Source: Chthoniobacteraceae bacterium (GTDB lineage: Bacteria > Verrucomicrobiota > Verrucomicrobiia > Chthoniobacterales > Chthoniobacteraceae). Taken from it: DNA of 64,000 nt. Within the stretch, counting starts at the first letter, position 1, and every line of letters begins with the position of its first letter. Where the stretch lies: the NCBI GenBank assembly GCA_947471505.1, contig CANIWM010000008.1, positions 56,603-120,602 of the forward strand. Reading direction: 5' to 3'. A program made the position numbers and the translations under genes. Positions 1 through 8,246 of the stretch are shown here, piece after piece. Below the pieces are notes generated by a model. It was given only the letters and a program-made list of their open reading frames with translations. It did not search any database and was not told the origin of the DNA.

Positions 1-882
1 GAAACGTTGCAGCGATTTCTCGTCGAATTTCACTCCGGCGAACACATGGTCTGCTACGACGCGATGCAGGAGGCAGGACTGCTGCCAAAGCTCAGCCAAG
101 CCCGTTCGGTGGTGCAGGAGGCGGCTTATGATCCTTTCACAAAGCAACGACTCGCTGAAGGGCTGGCCAAGCATCTCGGACTGGAGACGACTGCCGCATA
201 TACGGAGGCGGAACGATGGCTGTTAAAGCTGGAGCGCAGACTTGCGGCGATCCCGGTGAAGCAGCGGCTCATCGATGGCCGCATGGCGGATTTCGCACGG
301 CTCTCGGATGCGCGGCACCGCTACCAAACGGAGATGCGCGGGCGACGACCGGAGCAGGTGAAGACGTTTCTCGATGAAGCTTCCCGCATTCACGCTGGGA
401 AATCATTCGCCTCGCTCGCGGCAGAAAATGGAATGCCGCTTCTGTCGCCGGTTGTCGCCATTTGGTTCGGTACGGATTCACTTTCGCCCGGACGCAAGCA
501 GCGAGCTGCGGTGAATCTCGACCTTGGTGCTTCCCCAGCGGATGTGGATGCCGAGTCGGCGAAGGATGAAATCCGGCGGCGGAATCTGAACATCCTTACC
601 CCGCAGCGAGCGGTCCGGTTCGTGGAAAGTCACCTCTCCGAAAAGGGGCAGCGCGTTTCGACCGAGACCCTGAGAATCAAAGCATCGGACGATCTTTTGG
701 AGATGCTGGACTTGCTCGCGGTCCTCGCTTTCGACCGAGGAATTTCACCGTCCACGAAGCGGAATGTCCGCTGGCGCGTGCATCTTTCGCGTGCTGAATG
801 CTGCACCGAGCCCGGCGAGATTCCACGCGACCGCGAGGGGAAGCACGTTGTCGAACGGTTTGAAATCGAACGAATCGCTTAA
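1..882 (+). CDS. jetA: Wadjet protein JetA-like (5' truncated by window edge)
   Basis: This is the C-terminal part of the kleisin-like subunit of a Wadjet SMC complex. The reading frame is open from base 1 (Glu-Thr-Leu before a TTG at 7), so the true start lies upstream and the TTG should not be taken as the start. The visible 293 residues are mostly predicted helix with many charged residues and no catalytic motif, as expected for a MukF-like subunit that bridges the SMC dimer. Identification rests mainly on context: it ends 5 bp before a JetB-like gene, followed by overlapping SMC-like jetC and Toprim-containing jetD. I cannot assign the Wadjet subtype with confidence, because the diagnostic N-terminus is missing. 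Family-level function (known): JetABC extrudes DNA loops and senses small circular DNA, which JetD then cuts. Confidence 0.7.
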   Translation, partial: ETLQRFLVEFHSGEHMVCYDAMQEAGLLPKLSQARSVVQEAAYDPFTKQRLAEGLAKHLGLETTAAYTEAERWLLKLERRLAAIPVKQRLIDGRMADFARLSDARHRYQTEMRGRRPEQVKTFLDEASRIHAGKSFASLAAENGMPLLSPVVAIWFGTDSLSPGRKQRAAVNLDLGASPADVDAESAKDEIRRRNLNILTPQRAVRFVESHLSEKGQRVSTETLRIKASDDLLEMLDLLAVLAFDRGISPSTKRNVRWRVHLSRAECCTEPGEIPRDREGKHVVERFEIERIA

Positions 883-887
883 AACTC

Positions 888-1514
888 ATGCCTCTACCTT
901 GGCCGACATTTTCCACCTGGCACCGCATCCGCGAAGACGAGAGAGCGGCGCTTTCCGACGTGCTCACGGAGCTGCTCGCGCACGGCGCACTCATCGGCGA
1001 TGCGGGGCATCATCGCGAGCTCTATTTGCTTGCGCGGGAATATCAGCCGGAGTTGGCGGAGTATCTCGCGCCGCTCCATCTCACGCTGCTCGCCGATCCA
1101 GACCGCCCGATTTTCCTCCTGCGCCCGGTGCCCGGAGATTGCGGCCTGCTCGCGCGGTTTAACAAAGCCGAGACGCTGCTCGTGCTCACTCTTTGGCGCA
1201 TCTACCACGATGAACGGATGGCGCAGGTCGCCGAATCCGTGATCGTCACCACGGGCGATATCTGGCGGCGGCTGAAACTCTATTTTGAAGCGATCGAGCC
1301 GCCATCCGTCGCGCAACTCCGAGAGATGCTCGGAAAGCTGCGCGGGCGGCGACTGGTGCGCGTGCAGTGGCACGACGATGCGGCGCAGTTCGGTGAATCA
1401 CATGTGGAGATTTTGCCGACGCTGGCGCACGTCATCCCGTTTGAAAGTGCGGACGCTTGGCAGCAGCAAGTGGCGATTTACCAGCAACCCGCCGCAGAGG
1501 AGATCGCACAATGA
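888..1514 (+). CDS. jetB: Wadjet protein JetB-like (MukE-like subunit)
   Basis: A 208-residue protein with the size and position of JetB, the winged-helix kleisin-associated subunit (KITE/MukE-like) of Wadjet. It is helical in the N-terminal half. The segment around residues 95-135 has the pattern seen in JetB proteins (hydrophobic helix, then a lysine- and glutamate-rich turn). The C-terminus runs into short strands that could be the wing. It starts with ATG 5 bp after jetA, and its stop overlaps the start of jetC by 4 bp (ATGA), which implies translational coupling and fixed stoichiometry. No enzymatic motif is visible. The assignment is from context plus general resemblance, so the family is likely but the exact Pfam subfamily is not settled. 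Confidence 0.72.
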   Translation: MPLPWPTFSTWHRIREDERAALSDVLTELLAHGALIGDAGHHRELYLLAREYQPELAEYLAPLHLTLLADPDRPIFLLRPVPGDCGLLARFNKAETLLVLTLWRIYHDERMAQVAESVIVTTGDIWRRLKLYFEAIEPPSVAQLREMLGKLRGRRLVRVQWHDDAAQFGESHVEILPTLAHVIPFESADAWQQQVAIYQQPAAEEIAQ

Positions 1515-4500
1515 GCCGTCGCATTTCGCTTACGCGCATCATCGCGTTGAATTGGTATGGCTTTCGTCAGATTTTTGATGTGGACGACAACGTGCTCATT
1601 TCCGGTGCCTTTGGCTCGGGGAAATCTGTGCTGCTCGACCTCGTGCAGTACGTCCTGCTCGGCGAACACTGGCGCGCAAACCGCGCTGCAGCGGGCAATG
1701 CGCGGGGGCGCGACCTTGTCGGGTACTGCCTCGGCGATACGAACCAGATACGCAACGGTCAGCGGCATTTTCTGCGGCAAAACGGGGTGACACTCGTCGC
1801 GCTGGAGTTTTCAAAACCGACGGACGGACGTGCGAAACCAGAGCGCGAGACGTGGGGCGTGCGGCTGCAATTCACAAGCCCGGACGCGTCGCCGTCGCCG
1901 ACGTATTTTTACATTCCTGATCGACTGGAATACAGCGAGATCGCGCCGGATGGGGAGTTTCTGACGGACGAAGATTTTCGCCGCTGGCTACGGCGCGACT
2001 ATGGAAACGAGTGCATATTCAATCGCCAGCGCGATTACCTCGAAGAGATGGCCGCGCCGCGTCACTTGAACTTCGACGCGGCTGCATTTCAGCGGACGTT
2101 TCCAAAAGCCATCGCGTTTGAGTTGGAGGACAATGTGGAGAAGTTCATCCGTGAATTTATCCTCGAAGAAAGCCCGCTGGACGTGCGCGAGGTGCGCTCG
2201 GCATTGCGAGCGTATCACCACACGCAGAAGCGGCTGGAGAAGCAGGAGGACGAAGCCGCATTCCTGCGGCGTATCTGCGAGCAACACACGAAATGCGAAG
2301 CTGCCGGGCGCGAAGCGGCAGTGCTCGGTCACGTCGATTTCATGCTGAAACTCGCTAGGGCGGGAGAAATACGAGATGTGGAAACGGAGAAACTTTCCCG
2401 GCTGGAGTCGAAGCACACCGATGATCTGACGACGCTCGAAGTGCGGCGTGCGGAAGCGGAGGCATTGCAGGCTCAACTCAACGCAGTGCGATTTGAAATC
2501 GGAGGTGACCGCGATGCCGTAAAGCTCGATGCGCTCGCGCGCGATGCGGAGAAAAAGCAGCACCAAGTCGCGGAGCTGCAAATCGCGCAGAAGGCTGTAC
2601 GTCAGCGGCTCGACGACCGGCATGAACGCTGGATGGAATGGCTCCGTCACGGTGAATCGCTTTCGCTCGAAGGCATCCGCAGCGCTGCCAATGTGGACGA
2701 TGGGCTGCTTGCACGACTGAGGGAGGGGAAGGAGAATGAACGACTGGAATCGATGTCTGCATTGGCGCGACGCTTTGATGAAGTGTGGCTCGCGGTTGGC
2801 GAAGTTCTCCAGCCGATGAAAGCGCGAGTGCACACGGCGAATAGTCGCGTGAAGCAACTCGAAGATGATTTAAAGCAGATCTCCGACGGTAGAGCGCCGG
2901 GTGCGTTTCCGCTGTTCGAGGCTGTGCGACTGCGACTCGGTGAACGTGCAGAGCAACTCGGGCGGCTCATCGAAGTGAAGCCCGAGGCGGAGCGTTGGTG
3001 GCCTGCGCTGGAACTGTTTTTGGACAGCCATCGCTGGACGGTCATCGTGCCAGAAAGCGCAGACTATCTTGCGGCCCTGGATTCTTTCCGCCGAACGATG
3101 CCGGGACGGGAAGGCGAAGCGCTGCTGAATCCCAGCGAGGCAAGAGAGCTTCGCCCAAAACCACTGGAGGATTCATTGTTCAGCAAAGTCGAAGTCCGCC
3201 ACGGAATCGCGCGGACGTTCGTGGAGCATCTGCTCGGTGACGTGAAGTGTGTGGAGACTGCCGATGAACTCAACGCGTTTGCTCGCGCCATCACGCCAGA
3301 TGGGATGCTCAAGGATGCGCCGGTCCGCCGACGCTTAAAATCCGGAGCATCTGTCGAGCGGACATTGGGGCGTGAAGGCTTGGCGCGGATGCGTGCAGCG
3401 AAACAGAAAGAGCAGAACGAAATCCGTAGCGAAGCAGCGGTGCTTCAACGCCAACTCGACGACGTGAGTGCGTGGCTCGACACCGGAGCTAAAGCGGGGC
3501 TGCGTGATGCGAAATTGCCAGATCGCTCTGCGGAGCTGCCGCAACTTCCCGCGCTGGAACGCGAACTGGGCACGCTCCGCGAGACTATCGCGCTGCTTTC
3601 CACGCCTGAGCGAGCGGAGCGGCAAGCACGCTTGATGGCGCTCGATGAGCAAAAGACGAAGCTCGACCAGCAAATCGGCGGGCTGGCGAAATCGGCGCAA
3701 GAGTTCGAGATTCGCGCCAAACCGATACGCGAAGCCATCGCCTCGGCAGCAGGTGACGCGGAAGCAGAACGTCTCAACGTCGAAGAATGCCGCGCGGCTC
3801 TCGGCAGACGATTCGCCGGAATTCTCAATGCAGAACTCGATCAGATCGCAGACCGCTTCCGCGCGGAGCACTCGAAGTGGGCAGACTGTTTCTATGCTAT
3901 TACTGAGGGACGGACCGCCGCTGAAAAAGCGGCGCTGGATGCAAGGCACGTCCGAAATCACGAGCGCCAGACTCTTGCCACGGTGCGCGACGAGCAAGGG
4001 AACTTGCGCCACCCTGAGTATCAGTACGAATTTTCACACGAGGATGAAAGCAACGAGCCGTGGACGGCCCGGTTGCGCGTGCTGGATGGAGTGGAGCTGG
4101 AAAAATCCCGTCAACTCGCTGCCGACCGGAAAGCCGAGTGGGAGCGGCGTCTCGGGGAAAATGTGCTCAATGAATTGAACCGCCGCATTTCTGATGCAAC
4201 AGCGACGGTGAGGCTGCTGGAGCGGTATCTCAGCCAGCCAGTCGGTAAATTCCGCTATCGCATCAGTCAGAGAAAAGACACAGCCGGGTTTGGCGCGATC
4301 TGGTCGTTGCTCGGCTCCGGGCTGGAGCCGACCGACCCGCTCACAGCAGCGATTCAGGATGCTGAATCGCAGAGTGCGAAGGCCGAACTCATGCGCGCAG
4401 TGGACGCTGCCGACAAGGCCGACGACCGCGCCCGGCGGCTGCTCGATTACCGGAATTACCATCACTACGACATCGAGATGGTGCCTGCCGATAAGCCGGA

Positions 4501-4900
4501 CGCGCCGCCCATTTCGCTGAACCGCAGCGGACGGAACCTCAGTGGTGGTGAGAGCCAGGCGCCGTTTTTCATCTCGATGCTCGCTGCGTTCCGGCGAGTG
4601 TATGATCGTGGCGACCGCGCGTCCGGGCGCTCGCAGCAGCTCGGTCTGGTGGTGATGGATGAGGCTTTCTCCAAGCTCTCTGGCGACGGCATTGAAGACT
4701 GTCTCGCTCTGGCAAGAACCTTCCAACTCCAGCTCGTCATGGCTTTTCCACCCGAGCGGCTGGGCGTGATGGTGCCACACGCGCAGACGGTCGTGATGTG
4801 CCAGAAAAACGTGGAGCGCGACCGTGAAGGTTACGTCACCAGCATCACGAATATTCCGATGATTGCGACGATGACCGAGGCGCTGGAGGCGCTCGAGTGA
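1511..4900 (+). CDS. jetC: Wadjet protein JetC, SMC-like ATPase
   Basis: A 1129-residue SMC/MukB-like ATPase, the motor of the Wadjet complex. The Walker A loop lies at residues 32-39 (GAFGSGKS). Long heptad-like, charge-rich coiled coils fill roughly residues 210-430 and 600-850, with a non-coil hinge-like segment between them (about 430-600). The C-terminal head has the ABC signature LSGGE at 1010-1014 and Walker B ending in MDEAF at 1049-1053. The ATG at 1511 was chosen over an in-frame start at 1457 because it gives the standard ATGA overlap with jetB and begins just before the first strand leading to Walker A. The stop overlaps jetD (GTGA). Head motifs are all intact, so the ATPase should be functional. 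Known for the family: ATP-driven DNA loop extrusion that selects small circular plasmids. Confidence 0.9.
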   Translation: MSRRISLTRIIALNWYGFRQIFDVDDNVLISGAFGSGKSVLLDLVQYVLLGEHWRANRAAAGNARGRDLVGYCLGDTNQIRNGQRHFLRQNGVTLVALEFSKPTDGRAKPERETWGVRLQFTSPDASPSPTYFYIPDRLEYSEIAPDGEFLTDEDFRRWLRRDYGNECIFNRQRDYLEEMAAPRHLNFDAAAFQRTFPKAIAFELEDNVEKFIREFILEESPLDVREVRSALRAYHHTQKRLEKQEDEAAFLRRICEQHTKCEAAGREAAVLGHVDFMLKLARAGEIRDVETEKLSRLESKHTDDLTTLEVRRAEAEALQAQLNAVRFEIGGDRDAVKLDALARDAEKKQHQVAELQIAQKAVRQRLDDRHERWMEWLRHGESLSLEGIRSAANVDDGLLARLREGKENERLESMSALARRFDEVWLAVGEVLQPMKARVHTANSRVKQLEDDLKQISDGRAPGAFPLFEAVRLRLGERAEQLGRLIEVKPEAERWWPALELFLDSHRWTVIVPESADYLAALDSFRRTMPGREGEALLNPSEARELRPKPLEDSLFSKVEVRHGIARTFVEHLLGDVKCVETADELNAFARAITPDGMLKDAPVRRRLKSGASVERTLGREGLARMRAAKQKEQNEIRSEAAVLQRQLDDVSAWLDTGAKAGLRDAKLPDRSAELPQLPALERELGTLRETIALLSTPERAERQARLMALDEQKTKLDQQIGGLAKSAQEFEIRAKPIREAIASAAGDAEAERLNVEECRAALGRRFAGILNAELDQIADRFRAEHSKWADCFYAITEGRTAAEKAALDARHVRNHERQTLATVRDEQGNLRHPEYQYEFSHEDESNEPWTARLRVLDGVELEKSRQLAADRKAEWERRLGENVLNELNRRISDATATVRLLERYLSQPVGKFRYRISQRKDTAGFGAIWSLLGSGLEPTDPLTAAIQDAESQSAKAELMRAVDAADKADDRARRLLDYRNYHHYDIEMVPADKPDAPPISLNRSGRNLSGGESQAPFFISMLAAFRRVYDRGDRASGRSQQLGLVVMDEAFSKLSGDGIEDCLALARTFQLQLVMAFPPERLGVMVPHAQTVVMCQKNVERDREGYVTSITNIPMIATMTEALEALE

Positions 4901-6036
4901 ACCCCGCGCGGTTGCCCATCGCGTGCGAACTCTTCGCGCAATGGCAGCGATCGCGCGGCGACCGCGCTGAGCCTGCAAAACAGCCTTTTACGCGAAGCTG
5001 GAGCGAGTTGCTCGAGAGTGCCGGAATGCGAAGTGCGATTGAAGAGTCGGACGCCGAGCGCGATGCTCGAGCGCTCGCAATCGCCGGATGGGTGAACCTC
5101 AAAAACGTCCGCTACTTTGCCCATCGCATCGCACGTATCTCCATCCCGCTAGCGATGGAGGACCGCTGGTGCGACGCATTCGGCTTCACCCGAACGAGCG
5201 ATGACGAAGCTCGCCGCATCCGCGAGTTCCCGTGGGTGCCTGCACTTGCCTTCCTTGCCGAAGCGCGGACCAACATTCCGTTTGTAGACCTGCTGCGGCT
5301 TCACGATTTCCTCATTTCCGACCGTGCCGCGCTCGACACCATACCCATTAAAGAAAGGTCGCTTGAGATTTTCGGCGACGAAAAGCGCCTCGACTTGATG
5401 CAGGGCTGCTCACTGTTTCGCGCTGGACGGCTCGACCTCACGCGCGACCTGCGTTGCGAACTCATCGGCGTGCCGCTCGCTTGGAAACGCGGCCCTGCCG
5501 CCGCCGCTCACCAACCGCTGATCGTCATCGAGAATGCCGCGACGTGGCATTCCTACTGCCGCTGGAACTCAAAGCACGCCCACTTCAGCGCCGTCATCTA
5601 TGGCGACGGCAACCGTTTTGCAGACGGCATCCGCTATCTCGCAGACATCTTCGCCGAACTCGGGGGAACGCGCCCCATCTTCTACTTCGGCGACTTAGAT
5701 CCGCCGGGACTGCTCATCCCGCAAGAAGCGTCCGCGCGCGCTACTGCGCTCGGTTTCCCCCGAGTCGATCCGCACCTCGAAAGCTACGCCACGCTCCTCC
5801 GCATCGGCACGAACCGTGAGCAGCCGTGGGAAGGCGAGCCAGCATCTTCCACACTTTGCGATTGGCTCGGCGAACTTGGCCACGCGGCGCAGCAGATTTT
5901 TGCCGCACGAAAACGATTGGCGCAGGAGCATCTTGGGTGGGATGTATTGTGCAGGGTGGATTACCTCGCCCCGCGCCAGGCGAAACAATGTGAGATCCAG
6001 CCGATAATCCCGCCGGCCAGTAAATCGAGCGAGTAG
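4897..6036 (+). CDS. jetD: Wadjet protein JetD, Toprim-type nuclease
   Basis: A 379-residue effector nuclease of Wadjet. The N-terminal arm (about 1-180) contains the typical IKERSLEIFGDEKRLD block at 151-166. The C-terminal half is a Toprim (DUF2220-like) domain with the conserved glutamate at 212 (VIENAATW) and the DxD motif at 266-268 (YFGDLDPPG). These are the acidic residues that bind Mg2+ in Toprim nucleases. The GTG start overlaps the jetC stop by 4 bp. The length is typical. The 3' end overlaps a convergent minus-strand PAP2 gene by 76 bp, so the region downstream is compact. Known for the family: JetD cleaves DNA that JetABC has extruded and recognised as a small circle. Confidence 0.9.
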   Translation: MNPARLPIACELFAQWQRSRGDRAEPAKQPFTRSWSELLESAGMRSAIEESDAERDARALAIAGWVNLKNVRYFAHRIARISIPLAMEDRWCDAFGFTRTSDDEARRIREFPWVPALAFLAEARTNIPFVDLLRLHDFLISDRAALDTIPIKERSLEIFGDEKRLDLMQGCSLFRAGRLDLTRDLRCELIGVPLAWKRGPAAAAHQPLIVIENAATWHSYCRWNSKHAHFSAVIYGDGNRFADGIRYLADIFAELGGTRPIFYFGDLDPPGLLIPQEASARATALGFPRVDPHLESYATLLRIGTNREQPWEGEPASSTLCDWLGELGHAAQQIFAARKRLAQEHLGWDVLCRVDYLAPRQAKQCEIQPIIPPASKSSE

Positions 6037-6569
6037 TGCTGCCGCGTTGCCAGCGTGGAATATGCGATCGCGGCGAACCATAGCCCGCAAACGACGATCG
6101 TCCAGCGCGGGACCGAAAACACCCGCAGCGCAAGCGCACTCATGGACACGATGAATCCAGCGTGAAGCGACGGAAATGCGTTTAAAGTCCCGTCGAGTGT
6201 CACAATCCAATTCATCGCCACCCCACTTCCAATAACCTCCGGTCGCGTTACTCGCGTGGGGAGGAAGAGGAACACAGTAAAGCAAATGAACAGCATGATC
6301 CCCACGCAGATGACGAAACGCCTGATCGCCTCACGTGTCGGTAGCAACCACGGCAGCCCGCCGGAAAACGCAAAGTAAGACAGATAAACCCAGCTCCACG
6401 GCTCCGGAGCAAAGGGCACCACTCGATCAATCCACAACATCGGCACTTCGTGGACGGGGAAAAGCGCGTGCCGGCCAAGCGTGCCGTAGCAGACCCAAAA
6501 TACCGCATTCAAAACGACCGTGATGCGCAATTTCAGCCGCCACTCTGCTTTTGCGAGTTGAAGCAACAC
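5961..6569 (-). CDS. PAP2-family integral membrane phosphatase / lipid phosphotransferase
   Basis: A 202-residue polytopic membrane protein with the three phosphatase motifs of the PAP2 superfamily in order: a reduced KxxxxxxRP-like stretch (TRVTRPE), FPSLHAG (the PSxH motif) and RQHYSLDLLAG (the R-x5-H-x3-D motif). About five transmembrane segments are visible. This arrangement resembles the inositolphosphotransferase/Aur1-type branch, which acts on membrane phospholipids. A longer open frame reaches 6764, but it would run over the desaturase C-terminus, so I take the GTG at 6569, just after the desaturase stop, with a GGAAAGG stretch upstream. It forms a two-gene unit with the desaturase. 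The 3' end overlaps jetD. The substrate is unknown. Confidence 0.75.
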   Translation of the reverse strand: MLLQLAKAEWRLKLRITVVLNAVFWVCYGTLGRHALFPVHEVPMLWIDRVVPFAPEPWSWVYLSYFAFSGGLPWLLPTREAIRRFVICVGIMLFICFTVFLFLPTRVTRPEVIGSGVAMNWIVTLDGTLNAFPSLHAGFIVSMSALALRVFSVPRWTIVVCGLWFAAIAYSTLATRQHYSLDLLAGGIIGWISHCFAWRGAR

Positions 6570-6571
6570 AG

Positions 6572-7501
6572 CTACGGAATGACCTTTCCGGCGTGCGGGT
6601 TCGGGACGCTTTCGGGAGCGCGCCGCGGGCCGCGCCACATTTTCAAATACGCGGTGAGCAGCCAGCCGCGCCCGGTGTTTCCATCGAGCTCGGTCTTCGG
6701 CAGATGCACCCACGGCACCGACGGATGCGTGTGGTGCGTGAGGTGCCAGTTGTGATTCAGCCAAAGCACATCAAGCGGCTTCCAAATCCACAAATTCCGT
6801 GCGCCGCGCGTGACGTGTCGCTCCGTGCCGTAGTGGTGCACATATTGCATCGCCGACCACATGAACCCGAATCCGGCATACATCGCGATGTAGTGCCAGA
6901 AAGGAATTTGGAGAAACCACACGATACCAGTGTGCAACGCAATCGCCGCCGCGCCTTCCAGCCGAATGAGGCGCCGATAGCGGGGATTGAGCGACTCGAT
7001 AAATGCGGTCGTCGCCTGATCGACGTGCAGGTATTTTTTGTCGGATCGAAACGGTAGTACAAGAAACAGGATGTTGCTGAGCACTACCATCACGTAAAAA
7101 AAGCCTGTAAGAATCCCGTAGAACGCAAGGATTCTCCATAGCTTGTGGTCGCCATCGAAATAATAGTCAAAAGCCTCATCGTCCGATCGATTGCGCAAGT
7201 GATGCCCCAAGTGCCCCTGTCGCATGAGGTGAAACGGAGCCGGAAAAAACAGCGCCATCAACGCGCCAACCGAGTCATTGATCCGTCTGTTGGAAAACAG
7301 CATCGCGTGCTCCGCTTCGTGAGTTATCGCATAGACCGAATACATCACGATTCCAAAAACCACCGCGAGAAATCCCAACGCCCAACCGTGGACTCTCGTC
7401 ACGGCAAAGAGACATCCGCCGATCGCAAGCATCTGCGCGACGACGATGGCGGCGTTGAGTCGGTTTGGGATGGCGGCGTTTTTCATGTCGGCGGTGATCA
7501 T
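6572..7501 (-). CDS. membrane fatty acid desaturase-like protein
   Basis: A 309-residue integral membrane di-iron enzyme of the fatty acid desaturase/hydroxylase superfamily. The three histidine boxes are visible: HEAEH near the first membrane pair, HLGHH about 35 residues later, and HLTHH near the C-terminus (after a WLNHNWH stretch). Hydrophobic pairs between them fit the usual four-helix topology. Upstream in-frame starts exist (GTG at 7519, ATG at 7501, ATG at 7486), and I chose the ATG at 7501. It lies immediately upstream of the PAP2-like phosphatase (2 bp), suggesting that the pair acts on a lipid. Such enzymes insert a double bond or hydroxyl into acyl chains or carotenoids, and the precise substrate cannot be told from sequence. 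Confidence 0.82.
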   Translation of the reverse strand: MITADMKNAAIPNRLNAAIVVAQMLAIGGCLFAVTRVHGWALGFLAVVFGIVMYSVYAITHEAEHAMLFSNRRINDSVGALMALFFPAPFHLMRQGHLGHHLRNRSDDEAFDYYFDGDHKLWRILAFYGILTGFFYVMVVLSNILFLVLPFRSDKKYLHVDQATTAFIESLNPRYRRLIRLEGAAAIALHTGIVWFLQIPFWHYIAMYAGFGFMWSAMQYVHHYGTERHVTRGARNLWIWKPLDVLWLNHNWHLTHHTHPSVPWVHLPKTELDGNTGRGWLLTAYLKMWRGPRRAPESVPNPHAGKVIP

Positions 7502-7560
7502 GTCACAAAGTGCCCCCACTCAAAAAGCGGAAATCGTTTTGCGGATTTACGACGACAGCG

Positions 7561-8241
7561 ATGAGTGGTATCTTTCCAAAAATGAAGTCCGACCTTCTCA
7601 ATGCGCTATTGAATTCGCCGATGCTACCGGAGCTCCTCCAAGAGGGGCAGCAGGTTTTTGCCCGCGAACAGAAACTGCGCGCGAAGTTTTATGCCGACGT
7701 CACCCCTGAGCACAAATGGGAGTTCATTCAGGGCGAGGTCATCATGCACTCCCCGGCGCTCAATCGGCACCTGATGGCGGCCCAGCATCTATACAATCTT
7801 TTGAACGCACATACGGCTACGTATCGGTGCGGAAAGGTCCGCATCGAAAAAGCAATGACCACGTTCCCCCGCAATGATTTCGAGCCAGATGTCACGTTTT
7901 TCGGGCTCGCCAAGGCCGCGCTTATTAATCCCGACACGCTTCGATTTCCCATTCCCGATCTTATCGTCGAGGTGCTTTCGCCGTCCACCGAGGCGAGGGA
8001 TCGAGGTATCAAATTTCAGGACTATCAGCTCCACGGAGTAGGTGAGTATTGGATCATCGATCCTGTAGCCGAGACTGTGGAGCTATACCGGCTCACGGAC
8101 GATGGCTACCCGCCGACCTCCGCGCAAAAGGACGGATTGCTCTCCAGCGATGTCGTCCCAAGCTTTGAAATCCCAGTCCGCGCAATATTCGACGAAGCGG
8201 AGAATCTCGCGGCGTTGCGCGGGATTTTAGGCGGTGCGTAG
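7561..8241 (+). CDS. Uma2-family (DUF820) putative endonuclease
   Basis: A 226-residue protein of the Uma2 family, a PD-(D/E)XK nuclease fold very abundant in cyanobacteria, planctomycetes and verrucomicrobia. Visible landmarks are EFIQGEVIMHSP (the early Glu), EPDVTFF (the PD-like Asp) and PDLIVEVLSPST (the ExV/L core), followed by YWIIDP and VELYRL near the end. The start is uncertain among ATG 7561, ATG 7582 and an earlier ATG at 7510, and none has a strong ribosome site. I use 7561. It ends 5 bp before a radical SAM gene and may be co-transcribed with it. The cellular role of Uma2 proteins is not established. Confidence 0.8.
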   Translation: MSGIFPKMKSDLLNALLNSPMLPELLQEGQQVFAREQKLRAKFYADVTPEHKWEFIQGEVIMHSPALNRHLMAAQHLYNLLNAHTATYRCGKVRIEKAMTTFPRNDFEPDVTFFGLAKAALINPDTLRFPIPDLIVEVLSPSTEARDRGIKFQDYQLHGVGEYWIIDPVAETVELYRLTDDGYPPTSAQKDGLLSSDVVPSFEIPVRAIFDEAENLAALRGILGGA

Positions 8242-8246
8242 GCCCT

